Below, piece after piece: positions 18,013 through 27,318 of a stretch of DNA of 64,000 nt. This DNA comes from JANQFV01 sp964468185. Its GTDB lineage: Bacteria; Planctomycetota; Phycisphaerae; UBA1845; Fen-1342. Position numbers and translations under genes: made by a program. The stretch's first letter is position 1, and each line of letters opens with the position of its first letter. The DNA lies in the NCBI GenBank assembly GCA_964468185.1, contig CAYXTR010000002.1, forward strand, positions 173,622-237,621. Direction: 5' to 3'. The notes beneath the pieces are model-generated. The model searched no databases. It saw only the letters and a program-made list of their open reading frames with translations, and had not been told where the DNA came from.

Positions 18013-18744
18013 TCATGAGAACTCGTCGCCGCGGAACGTGTTCCCCAGGTAAGTCTCGCGCACGCGTGGGTCGTTGATCAGGTCTGCCGGACGACCCGAG
18101 CAGATCACCTGCCCTTCATGAATGACGTAGCTGCGGTCCGTGACCTTCAGGGTTTCGTGGACGTTGTGGTCGGTCAACAGAATCGCGATACCGGATTCCC
18201 GAAGTCGCACGATTTCTTGCCGCAGGCCCTCAACAGCGATCGGATCGACGCCACTGAAGGGTTCATCCAACAGGATCAAGCGTGGCTTGGTGATCAATGC
18301 CCTCGCAATTTCCAGTTTACGCCGCTCACCGCCCGAAATGCGTTTCGCCGGGTTGCGTCTTACTTTGGTCAGTCCGAACTGCTCGAGCAACTCGTCGACG
18401 ATTTCCCGTCGCTGTTTCGACGTGTAGCGCATCGTCTCGCAGATGGCCGACAGATTTTGCTGGACCGTAAGTCTCTGAAAGACACTGGGTTCCTGCGACA
18501 AGTACCCCATGCCGCGCCGAGCGCGTTTGTACATCGGCAAGTGCGTTACATCGTGACCGTTGAAGTGGACCGTGCCATCCTCGGGCGTGATCATGCCCAC
18601 GGTCATGCGAAAACTCGTGGTCTTACCCGCCCCGTTCGGACCGAGCAAACCCACAATTTCGCGTTCATTTACCTCGTAGCTGACGCGGTCGACGACAGTT
18701 CGGCCGCCGTAGGACTTTACCAGGTGTTTGGCTTCAAGCAGCAT
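18013..18744 (-). CDS. lptB: LPS export ABC transporter ATPase LptB
   Basis: ATP-binding subunit of the LptB2FG complex that extracts lipopolysaccharide from the inner membrane. Walker A is LLGPNGAGKTTSF, the Q-loop is in YLSQEPSVFQRLTV, the ABC signature is RISGGERRKLEIARAL, Walker B is LILLDEPFSGVDPIAV and the switch histidine is in LLTDHNV. The sequence of VFQRLTVQQN and VDPIAV is characteristic of LptB rather than amino-acid transporters (LivG/F), and the C-terminal EVRETYLG-type end is also typical (VRETYLGNTF). Length 243 is normal. lptA, lptC, lptF and lptG are not in the window. A hairpin CCCCTGACGGGG lies 15 bp before the start. Confidence 0.93.
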   Translation of the reverse strand: MLLEAKHLVKSYGGRTVVDRVSYEVNEREIVGLLGPNGAGKTTSFRMTVGMITPEDGTVHFNGHDVTHLPMYKRARRGMGYLSQEPSVFQRLTVQQNLSAICETMRYTSKQRREIVDELLEQFGLTKVRRNPAKRISGGERRKLEIARALITKPRLILLDEPFSGVDPIAVEGLRQEIVRLRESGIAILLTDHNVHETLKVTDRSYVIHEGQVICSGRPADLINDPRVRETYLGNTFRGDEFS

Positions 18745-19068
18745 AGTGGCCTGATTTTGCCCCGTCAGGGGTCATTGTGGATAACTTGTGCAGAACCGGC
18801 GTTTCAGACTGGTAGCGCGCCGAATTTTCCCAACGACGATGCCCGATAACGACACTGAAAGCCCGATGCCTTGGATGGTCCGTTCGGGCTCGCGCACGGT
18901 GAATCATTGCAAGGGTTTACGAGAAAAACAGACGAGATTTCGGCGAATCGCCTCTTAGCGGAAACACAACCGTTTCCGAACACTGCGAACTGCTGTTTCC
19001 AACGCGCAAGCACTGCTGGGCACCTTGTTGACAACTCCGCATTTGGCGCTCGGTCGCTTGACCGAGGA
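18745..19068. other. Intergenic region between lptB and signal peptidase gene, 324 bp
   Basis: Upstream of lptB and downstream of the signal peptidase gene, both leftward. I see no convincing ORF on either strand. It contains one exact TTATCCACA nonamer on the minus strand (18784-18776) and the small palindrome CCCCTGACGGGG close to lptB. No clear promoter pair or T-run terminator was found by eye. Confidence 0.5.
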
Positions 19069-20730
19069 CTACCGTACAAACCGAACCCTTCCCATATCCG
19101 GAACACGCCATCCGCCCTGGCGACCGCGCGGCAGCAGGCTGGGAAGATACACAAAAGCAGCCTGGCCGACAATCTGGTCGGCCGGAACCGTTCCGGGCCG
19201 ATAACCCTCCGACATGTGAATCCCGCCGCGCGCCCATTCTCGACTGTCGTGGCTGTCAGGGCTGTTGTCGCCCAGCACGAAATACTGAGCACCGTGAAGT
19301 TGGAAGGGTTGGCCGGGAGACGCGCGACGCACGCGTTCGGAGCGGGACACATAATACACATCGCGCTGCACCCGCGTATGTCGCATTTGGAGCCGCAGAT
19401 TCGTCGCCACAATGGCCAGTCCCACGGGCTCACGCCGAGGTAGCGAACGCAACGCGAGCTCCTCAGTCGATGCTGGTGACAGTTCTTGGGTTTGCGTGTC
19501 GACGGCGGGCAGCTCTCCGCCCGGCACGGTCAGCATGGTCGTTCGCCGGTCGCCATTCTGTTGCACGCAGAGGTCGTACGTGTTGGGGTCGGTTTGCACA
19601 ACCAGACCCTGGTCGATGCGGAGGTACGCCCGATAATCAACATGCCCAAACTCAATCGCGATCGGCTGCCCGAATCTCCACGGTGCGATCCGCCGTTCCG
19701 CTACGAGCATGTTTCGGTGTTGACCCGTGGTGAGGTGCAAGCGCATCGACAGGCGCACACGGCCGTCGGCATCCAATTCGGCGGCGAACGAACACGGTTG
19801 CCGGTTGAGTTCGAGTCGCACGCTGCCTTCGCCGTCTTGAGGCGTGATCTCAGTCTGCAATCGCAGATCGTTCACGAAGTTGCCGTCGTCGCCACGGTTG
19901 TAGGCGTACAAGTCCAGCAGATATTCCCGGCCGGCGTCCGGGTTGAAGTTCAGCCGGCGCGGCTGGTTGTCGAGCCCGGCATAGCGAATCACGCGGGTCG
20001 ACAGACCTTGCCAGCCCGCGCCGGGCCGTGCTGGTTCGAACGTGCGCCACCGTGGGAAGCGCGCCGAGGCTGCATCTGGATGCGGTGAATACGACTGGTC
20101 GAAAACGACGAACCAGAGGGCGTCCTGCACGTGTGCTGGTTTGCGGGCGATGTGTCCGTCTATGAACACGTCGCCATCGATGATCTCGACGGACTCGTTC
20201 GGAAGCCCGACGACCCGCTTGATGTAGTGTTGCTCCGGATCAGCCGGATCACGAAACACGACTACATCCCAGCGGCGGGGCGGCAGCAGGTTGCCCAGCG
20301 CGTACGCCCACTTGTGCACGAGGATCCGATCGCCGGCCTTCGGGTACGTCTCTTCCGGGGTGGGCTGGAGGCGCAACTGACAGTTGGGGCAGATGATCTC
20401 GGATGGCACGACGAAACGCTCGCCCGCCGCACGCGCGGTCCGCCGCGGCGCAAAGTCGTACATCCACCCGCAGGCTGGACAGGTGCGTGTGGCGTGCGCC
20501 CCGTAGAGTGTCGGTGCCATCGATCCGGTCGGGATGATGAACGGCTCCACAAAGAACGCCCGGAAGATGAATGCAAGAATGAGCCCCGTGAGCACCGTCA
20601 ATACCGTCTCGACGACGCGTCCGGCGCCCGACGGCAATACGGCGCCGGCTGGGAGCTCGGTCGGAATGGCGGTCACCTCAGAGACGGGGCGCGACGGAGG
20701 CCATTCGGGTTTGGCGGGAGGTTCACGCAA
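19069..20730 (-). CDS. lepB: Signal peptidase I, oversized with zinc-ribbon insert (copy 1)
   Basis: Membrane serine protease that removes signal peptides from exported proteins. One transmembrane segment (VLTVLTGLILAFIFRAFFV) is followed by the catalytic Ser70 in IPTGSMAPTL and the general-base Lys171 in YIKRVVGLP; the C-terminal box is LGDNSPDSHDSR. Between the Ser and Lys boxes are Cys84, Cys87, Cys114 and Cys117 (CPAC and CPNC), a probable zinc ribbon. Between FIDGHIARKP and the last box there is an insert of more than 250 residues with beta-strand character and no motif I know. At 553 residues it is far larger than the usual 180-330. It is 74 bp downstream of a second copy with the same plan. 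Confidence 0.92.
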   Translation of the reverse strand: MREPPAKPEWPPSRPVSEVTAIPTELPAGAVLPSGAGRVVETVLTVLTGLILAFIFRAFFVEPFIIPTGSMAPTLYGAHATRTCPACGWMYDFAPRRTARAAGERFVVPSEIICPNCQLRLQPTPEETYPKAGDRILVHKWAYALGNLLPPRRWDVVVFRDPADPEQHYIKRVVGLPNESVEIIDGDVFIDGHIARKPAHVQDALWFVVFDQSYSPHPDAASARFPRWRTFEPARPGAGWQGLSTRVIRYAGLDNQPRRLNFNPDAGREYLLDLYAYNRGDDGNFVNDLRLQTEITPQDGEGSVRLELNRQPCSFAAELDADGRVRLSMRLHLTTGQHRNMLVAERRIAPWRFGQPIAIEFGHVDYRAYLRIDQGLVVQTDPNTYDLCVQQNGDRRTTMLTVPGGELPAVDTQTQELSPASTEELALRSLPRREPVGLAIVATNLRLQMRHTRVQRDVYYVSRSERVRRASPGQPFQLHGAQYFVLGDNSPDSHDSREWARGGIHMSEGYRPGTVPADQIVGQAAFVYLPSLLPRGRQGGWRVPDMGRVRFVR

Positions 20731-20804
20731 TGTCGTCTAATCCCGAGGCTGACGCCACGCACGCCGACCGCCAGGCGCACGCGACAGTCATGGGGCCATG
20801 AGCG

Positions 20805-22394
20805 TCATCGTATCCAGCGGGCCCGCCCGGCGTCGAGCAGGATATTCGGACCGTTGGACGACAGTGGCAGGAACCCCGGCCAGTACACGAAGAACGCGCG
20901 CCCAATCATCTGATCCGCTGGCACCGTGCCAAGCTGATACTCGCCGCGGGCATAGGCTGCCTTCAAGTGCGGCCCCACCGGATCCATATCCGGCCGGGCG
21001 AACGCGACGCGCGCATCCAGGCTGTTCGGGCTGTTGTCGCCCAGCACGAAGTACTCGTCCGGGCCGAGCGTCAGCGGATTCCCTTCGGTCGCGAAGGTCG
21101 GACGGTCCGCAGCGTGCTTCGGCTGCGTGTAATACACGTCGCGATCGATCCGCACATGGTTCAGTCGCAGGTTGGCCCGCCCGGCGGCAATGCGTATGTG
21201 CGGCGACCGTTGAGGTGCGGTTCGCCGTGCCATGTCGGCTGTGATTTCGCGATCGAGCATCAGCGGCGGAACGGCGTGACCATCCAACTCGACGCGGGCC
21301 GTGCCATCTACGTAGGCCAACGCAAGGCGAACCGGTTGGCTTGCGTCGACATGGACAGGTCCGAGTGTCCGGCCATCCGTAACGAGCGTCAGCATCCCGT
21401 CCGCCTGCAAGCGGGAGCGGAACTCCTCCGCACCGCGCGTGATGCTCAACTCGACGTACCCCTCCGAAACGGGTGCGCCTTCAAACCCCACTACAGCCGC
21501 GAGCCGCACGTCCCGCACAACGTTGTACTCGAACAGATGTGCCGGCACGTTGTAAGCGTAGACATCCTCGATGCGACCCGGCCGATCCGGCTCGACCGGA
21601 CTGGTGCCGAATTGAATCGTGGCACGCTCCACGTCTTCTCCTGCAAAGCGAATCGTTCGCTCATCCAGACCGGACCACGGCGAATCGGGCTTCTGCGGCA
21701 ACCAGTGCGGGTGATAGGGCCCGCGCTCTCCCACCAGCCGACTTGGCTCAAGCGGCGGATAATTCTGGTCATAGTATGCAAACCACAGCGCTTCCTGCGC
21801 CTCGGGTGTCTTGCGGGCCATGCGATCGTTGACGAAAAGATCCCCGTCAATGATCTCCAGTTTTTCGCCCGGTAGCCCGACCAGCCGCTTGATGTAGTTC
21901 GTCAGTCCATCAGTCGGGACCTTGAACACCACGACGTCCCAGCGCTGAATGGGATCGAGTTTGTTCAGCGGCCAATCTGAGGCCCAGCCGTGCACGAAGA
22001 TTCGGTCGCCGGCCATCCCCCGTCGCTGCCGCACTTCGGGCTCATCCGTCTCGGCTTGCCACCGGCAGTTCGGGCACTGGAAATACATGGGACCGATATT
22101 GTGCCGCGGATCTGCAGACCGCGGCACAGGCCCGACCGGATACTCCACGCCACAATTTGTGCACGTATGGATCGTGTGCTCGCCGTACAGGGTCTCGGCC
22201 ATGGAGCCCGTCGGAATAATGAACAGCGGCAGGAAGAACGTCTTCAGGATCAGCAGGTAGATGAAGAAGCCGATGAACGACGAGGCCTGCTCGGTCCACG
22301 GCTCCTTCTGACTGGCGACGGCATGGCCGCCTTTGGCAGACCTGGCTTTCTGTTTCGCGCTGGACACGCGCTTCCTCATCCTGATGATTGCCAT
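20805..22394 (-). CDS. lepB: Signal peptidase I, oversized with zinc-ribbon insert (copy 2)
   Basis: Paralogue of the downstream gene, with the same architecture: basic start, one transmembrane segment (IGFFIYLLILKTFFLPLFI), catalytic Ser64 in IPTGSMAETL, zinc-ribbon cysteines 78, 81, 107 and 110 (CTNC and CPNC), general-base Lys169 in YIKRLVGLPGE, a roughly 250-residue beta-rich insert, and the end box LGDNSPNSLDAR. Both catalytic residues are intact, so both copies should be active on exported substrates. The two differ most in the insert, which suggests divergent substrate choice or partners. It is divergent from the rhodanese-methyltransferase gene with only 29 bp between starts, so the promoters must overlap the coding ends. 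Confidence 0.92.
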   Translation of the reverse strand: MAIIRMRKRVSSAKQKARSAKGGHAVASQKEPWTEQASSFIGFFIYLLILKTFFLPLFIIPTGSMAETLYGEHTIHTCTNCGVEYPVGPVPRSADPRHNIGPMYFQCPNCRWQAETDEPEVRQRRGMAGDRIFVHGWASDWPLNKLDPIQRWDVVVFKVPTDGLTNYIKRLVGLPGEKLEIIDGDLFVNDRMARKTPEAQEALWFAYYDQNYPPLEPSRLVGERGPYHPHWLPQKPDSPWSGLDERTIRFAGEDVERATIQFGTSPVEPDRPGRIEDVYAYNVPAHLFEYNVVRDVRLAAVVGFEGAPVSEGYVELSITRGAEEFRSRLQADGMLTLVTDGRTLGPVHVDASQPVRLALAYVDGTARVELDGHAVPPLMLDREITADMARRTAPQRSPHIRIAAGRANLRLNHVRIDRDVYYTQPKHAADRPTFATEGNPLTLGPDEYFVLGDNSPNSLDARVAFARPDMDPVGPHLKAAYARGEYQLGTVPADQMIGRAFFVYWPGFLPLSSNGPNILLDAGRARWIR

Positions 22395-22423
22395 GAGTTT
22401 GATACGAGCGAAACAGCGTATCG

Positions 22424-23305
22424 GTGCGGCCGATGCGGGTCAAACGCGCGGACACGGACTGGGCGCCCATGCTGAAGCAGGCTGAATATCTGGATGTGCG
22501 GAATGCGGTTGCAGACGCCGGCATCCCACTTGCGCGGGCGGCCCACATCCCACTCGCCGAACTCTCGCAACGCACGCACGAGTTGCCGCCACGTGACGAG
22601 GTGATCCGTGTGGCCGACACCGGGCCTGAAGCGACCGAAGCCGTCCGGTGGCTCGCAATGCACGGCCGCAAGGCGCGCCTGGAAACCGCGTGTGAGCATG
22701 CGTCGGAAGTTGTCGATCCCGCCCCGCACTGGCGACTGTGGCGACCAAGCATGTGGGTGGCGGAGGTCGCGAGTGGTCTGCCCTGTGGTCGGGGCCTCGA
22801 TCTGGCCTGTGGAACAGGACGCGACGCCGTATTCCTGGCGGCCGCCGGCTGGGAAATGACGGCCGTCGACTGGTTGCCGGATGCGATCGAGCGGGCCCGG
22901 GCGTTGGAAGCGCACTATCTGCGGGATTCTGCGCCAATCGACTGGCGCGTGTGTGACCTCACCCGGGCGGACGCGCAGACCTTTGACAGACCGTTCGATC
23001 TCATCCTCGGCGTGCGGTTCCTGCACCGGCCCTTGCTTACACTACTCTGGCACTGGCTGCGGCTCGGGGGCAGCGTCGTGTGGGAGACATTCACGACCCT
23101 GCATCGCGAACGGCACGGTCGGCCGACGTCAGCCGACCATGTCCTCGAGCCCGACGAACTGCGCGAGCTCTTCTCGGATTGGGAGATCGTGCGCTACGAC
23201 GAGGGATGGGAAGGAGCCGCGCACACGGCGAAGATCTGGGCACGTCAATCGGCTGAAGGCATGAACCGCCAGCCTGGGCCGCTGAGTCACGCGAAGCTGC
23301 GTTAG
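22424..23305 (+). CDS. Degenerate rhodanese domain fused to class I SAM methyltransferase
   Basis: Two-domain cytoplasmic protein of 293 residues. Residues about 15-90 resemble a rhodanese domain (EYLDVRNA, ARAAHIPLAEL, then VIRVADTGPEATEAV), but the catalytic loop cysteine is missing, replaced by ADTG. Residues about 105-280 form a Rossmann methyltransferase with motif I LDLACGTGRDAVFLA and acidic motif II MTAVDW, closest in style to TehB/UbiE-like enzymes. The substrate is unknown. GTG at 22424 or ATG at 22433 could be the start. It ends with a 4-bp tail-to-tail overlap with the glycosyltransferase at 23302. Domain calls are by motif; the rhodanese part is probably a binding or structural module. 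Confidence 0.82.
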   Translation: MRPMRVKRADTDWAPMLKQAEYLDVRNAVADAGIPLARAAHIPLAELSQRTHELPPRDEVIRVADTGPEATEAVRWLAMHGRKARLETACEHASEVVDPAPHWRLWRPSMWVAEVASGLPCGRGLDLACGTGRDAVFLAAAGWEMTAVDWLPDAIERARALEAHYLRDSAPIDWRVCDLTRADAQTFDRPFDLILGVRFLHRPLLTLLWHWLRLGGSVVWETFTTLHRERHGRPTSADHVLEPDELRELFSDWEIVRYDEGWEGAAHTAKIWARQSAEGMNRQPGPLSHAKLR

Positions 23306-24522
23306 GTTGTCCAGGTGGCGGTTGCGCCGCGCAGGGCGGCGTACATCGCACGCCGACGCTGCCGCAAGACATCCACGTGATATTCGCGGGCTGTTTCCAG
23401 GTTGCGCTGCGCCATGTGCTGACGGTGACCAGGGTCGCTCAGCACCGCTCGCAGTTTCTTAGCCAATGCGTCCACATCACCCGGCGGCACGAGGTCTTCG
23501 TCCGGCAGTAACTCGGGAATCCCGCCCACGCGACTACCGATGCACGGCAACCCACGGGCCTGAGCCTCGATTAGCGCCTTGGGCAAGCCCTCGGTTCGCG
23601 ATGGCATCACAAACACATCCGCCCGATCCAACTCGGCGCGCACTGCCTCGCCCGCCGGCAGTCTACCAGTGAAACGCACGCGCTCCGTCACTCCGTGCGA
23701 GCGGGCCAGCTCCTCCAATTGCCCGCGGTATTGACCGTCGCCGACGATCGTCGCCACGACATCAAGGTCCTGTGTGACCAGCCGTGCGACGGCCTGGATC
23801 AGTATATCCGGACCCTTGTATAGCTGATCCAGCGAGCCGATCAGAACGACGTTGAATGAACTGCCCGCCGGCCTTGTGTCCGGCCGCGTTGCTACGAAGG
23901 CCTCGTCTCGCAGTTCGATACTCGAATAATGTGTCGTAAACGCGCCGGGAGCGGCCGGGTAGCGGTGCTGCAGAATCCCTGCCGTGACATACGCCGCCGC
24001 GCAGGCGTGCCGGCATTGCTTGCGCAGATGCCTTGCATACCACCAACGGAAGAATGGCCGGGTCAGCGAGCGTACGCCCGCGCCCCGTGCGAAGACATCG
24101 TGCGGATCGCCCACCACCTCGACGCCGTAGGGGCGTCCGCCACGCTGCAAGTCGTGGGCCAGGAGGGTACCCAACGTGCCTGGCACCCGCAGCATGATGG
24201 CGTCCATCGGCTCAAGGGTCGCCCGCAGCGCGCGCCGCACGGCCCGCGCCTGCCGCAAGTATTGCCAAGGTCCTACAAAGTGGGGGACGGGCGCGAAGGA
24301 CACGCCCGGTCCGTCCGCCTGCAAGCCATGTGTCGGCGGCCTGGTCACGTTCCGCACGCGTGCTGCGATACGGACCTGCTCGAATACGTCGAGGTAGCGC
24401 TGCCAAAAAGAATACTCAAACGACGCGTCAGCCCAGATGTGCCCGTCCGGCGTGCGGTCGAAGCGGGCTTCGAGAGCGACGACGACATTCATGGGCAGGC
24501 TCCGGGGCGCGGGGCGTTTCAA
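23302..24522 (-). CDS. Glycosyltransferase family 4-like
   Basis: Retaining GT-B glycosyltransferase using a nucleotide-sugar donor, probably for surface polysaccharide or glycan synthesis. The C-terminal donor domain shows VVLIGSLDQLYKGPDILI, VRFTGRLPAGE, then DVFVMPSRTEGLPKALIEAQA, which is the E-x7-E signature of GT4. The N-terminal acceptor domain is less conserved. Total 406 residues. An internal ATG at 24492 (MNVVVALEARFD) begins exactly at the first Rossmann strand, so the true start may be there. It is divergent from another GT4 gene with 32 bp between them, suggesting one shared control region. Confidence 0.9.
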   Translation of the reverse strand: MKRPAPRSLPMNVVVALEARFDRTPDGHIWADASFEYSFWQRYLDVFEQVRIAARVRNVTRPPTHGLQADGPGVSFAPVPHFVGPWQYLRQARAVRRALRATLEPMDAIMLRVPGTLGTLLAHDLQRGGRPYGVEVVGDPHDVFARGAGVRSLTRPFFRWWYARHLRKQCRHACAAAYVTAGILQHRYPAAPGAFTTHYSSIELRDEAFVATRPDTRPAGSSFNVVLIGSLDQLYKGPDILIQAVARLVTQDLDVVATIVGDGQYRGQLEELARSHGVTERVRFTGRLPAGEAVRAELDRADVFVMPSRTEGLPKALIEAQARGLPCIGSRVGGIPELLPDEDLVPPGDVDALAKKLRAVLSDPGHRQHMAQRNLETAREYHVDVLRQRRRAMYAALRGATATWTT

Positions 24523-24554
24523 CTCGACGCAGGTCCTGCTAGTCTATCGCCTCA

Positions 24555-25766
24555 ATGCCTGCCGACCAGCCAACCGACACTGCGCAGCCATCGGATGCCG
24601 ACCGCACCGCGCCGGCGGCGCCGATCCGCTTGTGCGTCATGACGACCGTTGGCAGCTCGATTCAAGTCTTGTATCGCGGCCGGCTCGAACGGCTTCAGCG
24701 ACGGGGGTTTGAGGTCACGGTGGTATGCGCCTCGTCCGAGCTTGATGACGACATCCGCGCCCGGGGCGTGCGGCTGCACACCGCACCGCTGACCCGTGCG
24801 ATCACGCCTGTGGAAGATCTGCGGGCCCTGTGGAACCTCCGGCAGTTCCTGCGGCGCGAGCAATTCGATCTGGTCGAGGTCGGCACCCCCAAGGCCGCGC
24901 TCATCGGCTCGATTGCGGCGCGCTGGGCCGGTGTTCGAACACTGATTCATATCCTGCACGGTCTGGCTTACCAGGGACGCAGTGGCCTCGCCGGCCGGCT
25001 GGTCCGATTGTCCACCAGCGTGCCCGGTCGACTTGCGGACGTGACAATCAGCGTATCGCCGTCCGTGCGTGAGGAAGCGGCGCGGGATGGCATCTGCAAC
25101 ACCGACCGTGTCCAGGTGATCGGGCATGGGAGCTGCAACGGCGTCGACCTCGAGCGATTTTCGCCAGCATGTCGACAGCAGCGCGACCGTGTGCGGGCCG
25201 CGCACGACATCCCGGCGGATGCCGTCGTGCTCGGCTTCGTTGGCCGACTGACGCGTGATAAAGGCATGGGCGAGCTTGCCCAGGCGTTTCAGGCGCTTGC
25301 TACGCGGCACCCTCAGGCGGTGCTCTTGATCGTCGGCGATTATGAGCACGCCGACCGTCCGCCCGCCGAAGTTGTCGATCTTATCCGCACGCACGATCAG
25401 GTGCGCCACGTCGGGTGGCAGCGCGATCCCGTGCCATTCATAGGCGCGATGGACGTCGTCGTATTGCCGAGTCATCGCGAGGGTCTGCCCGGCGTGCTGC
25501 TCGAAGCAGGCGCTGTGGGTCTTCCCATCGTAACGACGGATGCGACCGGCTGCCGCGATGTCGTGCGTGAGGGCGATACGGGTTTGTGCGTTCCCGTGGG
25601 CGATGCGCAGGCGCTGCAAACAGCACTCGAGCGACTGGTAGTGGATGCCGCGGAACGCGAACGCATGGGTGCTGCGGGCTGTGCATGGGTCAGTGCGAAC
25701 TTCGAACAGCACGCCGTTTGGCGACAATGGGAAGCGTTCTATCAGGAGTTGGCCAGCCGCGGATGA
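24555..25766 (+). CDS. Glycosyltransferase family 4
   Basis: GT-B fold glycosyltransferase of 403 residues. The N-terminal domain starts RLCVMTTVGSSIQVLYRGRL after a short Ala/Asp-rich leader and contains LIHILHGLAYQG. The donor domain has LGFVGRLTRDKGMGEL, VRHVGWQRD, and DVVVLPSHREGLPGVLLEAGA carrying the E-x7-E residues. This order (HGL, GRL..KG, SHREG) resembles PglA/EpsD-type enzymes that add N-acetylhexosamines to lipid-linked glycans, but the donor is not provable from sequence. Paired head to head with the GT4 gene at 23302, which suggests a joint role in making a cell-surface glycan. No flippase or polymerase is nearby. Confidence 0.92.
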   Translation: MPADQPTDTAQPSDADRTAPAAPIRLCVMTTVGSSIQVLYRGRLERLQRRGFEVTVVCASSELDDDIRARGVRLHTAPLTRAITPVEDLRALWNLRQFLRREQFDLVEVGTPKAALIGSIAARWAGVRTLIHILHGLAYQGRSGLAGRLVRLSTSVPGRLADVTISVSPSVREEAARDGICNTDRVQVIGHGSCNGVDLERFSPACRQQRDRVRAAHDIPADAVVLGFVGRLTRDKGMGELAQAFQALATRHPQAVLLIVGDYEHADRPPAEVVDLIRTHDQVRHVGWQRDPVPFIGAMDVVVLPSHREGLPGVLLEAGAVGLPIVTTDATGCRDVVREGDTGLCVPVGDAQALQTALERLVVDAAERERMGAAGCAWVSANFEQHAVWRQWEAFYQELASRG

Positions 25767-25965
25767 ATCGCGGACGCAGCAGCTAGAGCGTCGCAATCCG
25801 CCGCGAACCCTTTGCACGCATTACTTTTTGTTCATCTCTTTCGCGTATGGGTAAGGTCCGGTGGTGTGCGTTGCGCGCGACGCGCCGCCAGCGGTGCTAG
25901 GATCTATTCCGGATCCAGCGGCTCCGAAATATCACTGTTTCTCGCCATCGAAAGGACAACGCTGC

Positions 25966-27261
25966 ATGCCTGAACAACCGGTATTGAAGACGGAACACCG
26001 CGGACTCGCGCGGGTGTTTCTGGACACGCTTGAGGGCGGCACGGGACAGTTCAGCGAGCCAGAGAGCAACGCCGCCGAGCTTGTGGACGCCTTGCTGGCC
26101 GACGCCGTGCGCGAGAATGTGTCCGATATTCATCTTGATCCGCAGACCGACGACGTGCATTTGCGCTTCCGGATCGACGGTGCCATCATGGATGTCGCCA
26201 GTCTGGATCCAGACTCTGGCGCACGCGTCCTGAACCAACTCAAGACACTCACCAGCGTGGATCCGATCAGCCTGTTCGCGCCCGAGGAGTCGCGTTTCAC
26301 GTATCGCGTTGGTGACAAGCAGATCAACCTGCGCGCCGTCTTCGCTCCGAGCGTCACGGGCGAGAAGATGACCTTGCGGCTACTCGACCCGCGTCAACTG
26401 CCGCATCGCATGAACGAATTGGGCTTGGCGGATGCCATGCGTGACGACATCGAGCAGTGGCTGAACAATGTGAGCGGCATGTTCCTGGTCGCTGGTCCGA
26501 CCGGGGCGGGTAAGACAACCACGTTGTACGCGCTGCTGAACGAACTCCGGCTGCACGACCGCAGCATTGTCACGCTCGAGGAGCCGGTCGAGTACCAGGT
26601 GGACGGGATTACGCAGCTCCAGGTTGATTACGAGCACGATCTCACGTTCGAGAACGGGCTCAAATCCATGCTGCGGCTCGACCCGGATTTCCTGCTGCTC
26701 GGCGAGGTCCGCGACGCCCAGTCGGCCCGGGCCGCCGCGGCCGCTGCTTCGAGTGGGCATGTGTTGTTGACCACCTTGCACAGCCACGACCCGGTCAGTG
26801 CCGTCACCACGCTCCGCAATTGGGGACTCGCCGGTCACGAAATCACGGCCGCGTTACAGGTCGTCGTGTCGCAGAGGCTGGTGCGCCGTGTTTGCCGGGC
26901 TTGCCGGAAGGAAGAAGCGCCCACCCCGCGCGAACGCCGCTGGCTCGAAGCTGTCGGCGAGCAGGTCCCGGACCGTATCTGGCACGCCGTTGGCTGTGAC
27001 GAATGCCGCGGTATCGGGTTTCAGGGTCGCATCGGCGTATTCGAGGTCTGGCGCCTGCGAGAAGAGGAGCTTGATGCCATCGTGGCCGACACGCCGGAGC
27101 GGGCCCTGCGCGAGCTGCTCCAGGGGCGCGGGCACAAGTCACTGCTCGCGGACGGCCTCGAGAAGGCCCGCGTGGGTACCACGACGGTGAGCGAACTGAT
27201 GGGGAGCCGACTGGTGCAGCGGCAGGGACCCGGCGAGGCCGCCCTCAGCAAGGAAAGCTGA
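25966..27261 (+). CDS. GspE/PilB-type secretion or pilus assembly ATPase
   Basis: Hexameric ATPase of type II secretion or type IV pilus systems, acting at the cytoplasmic face of the inner membrane. From the ATG at 25966 (AAAGGAC about 8 nt upstream) the protein has 431 residues. It shows the N2 domain (VSDIHLDPQ, VHLRFRIDG), Walker A GPTGAGKTT near residue 177, the Asp box VTLEEPVEYQVDGITQ, Walker B LLLGEVRDAQSARAA, the His box TTLHSHDPVSA and a four-cysteine zinc motif CRACRKE and CDECRGIGF. The longer N1 domain of GspE is largely absent. No other pilus or secretion gene is nearby, so its system cannot be identified; a solitary ATPase serving a machine encoded elsewhere is likely. Confidence 0.92.
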   Translation: MPEQPVLKTEHRGLARVFLDTLEGGTGQFSEPESNAAELVDALLADAVRENVSDIHLDPQTDDVHLRFRIDGAIMDVASLDPDSGARVLNQLKTLTSVDPISLFAPEESRFTYRVGDKQINLRAVFAPSVTGEKMTLRLLDPRQLPHRMNELGLADAMRDDIEQWLNNVSGMFLVAGPTGAGKTTTLYALLNELRLHDRSIVTLEEPVEYQVDGITQLQVDYEHDLTFENGLKSMLRLDPDFLLLGEVRDAQSARAAAAAASSGHVLLTTLHSHDPVSAVTTLRNWGLAGHEITAALQVVVSQRLVRRVCRACRKEEAPTPRERRWLEAVGEQVPDRIWHAVGCDECRGIGFQGRIGVFEVWRLREEELDAIVADTPERALRELLQGRGHKSLLADGLEKARVGTTTVSELMGSRLVQRQGPGEAALSKES

Positions 27262-27318
27262 GGCCGCGGCCGCAAGGGCGGTTGGTTCAGGAAAGGAGTT
27301 GCGTTGACACGCGGGTGG

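Noticed and set aside
18776..18784. Exact DnaA-box nonamer TTATCCACA on the minus strand, considered as an origin sign
   Set aside because: Only one box is present; a single exact nonamer is expected by chance at about this window size, and no dnaA, dnaN or AT-rich unwinding region is nearby.
24552..25817. Minus-strand ORF of 421 codons opposite the glycosyltransferase at 24555
   Set aside because: Antisense to a gene with complete GT4 motifs; no motif of its own.
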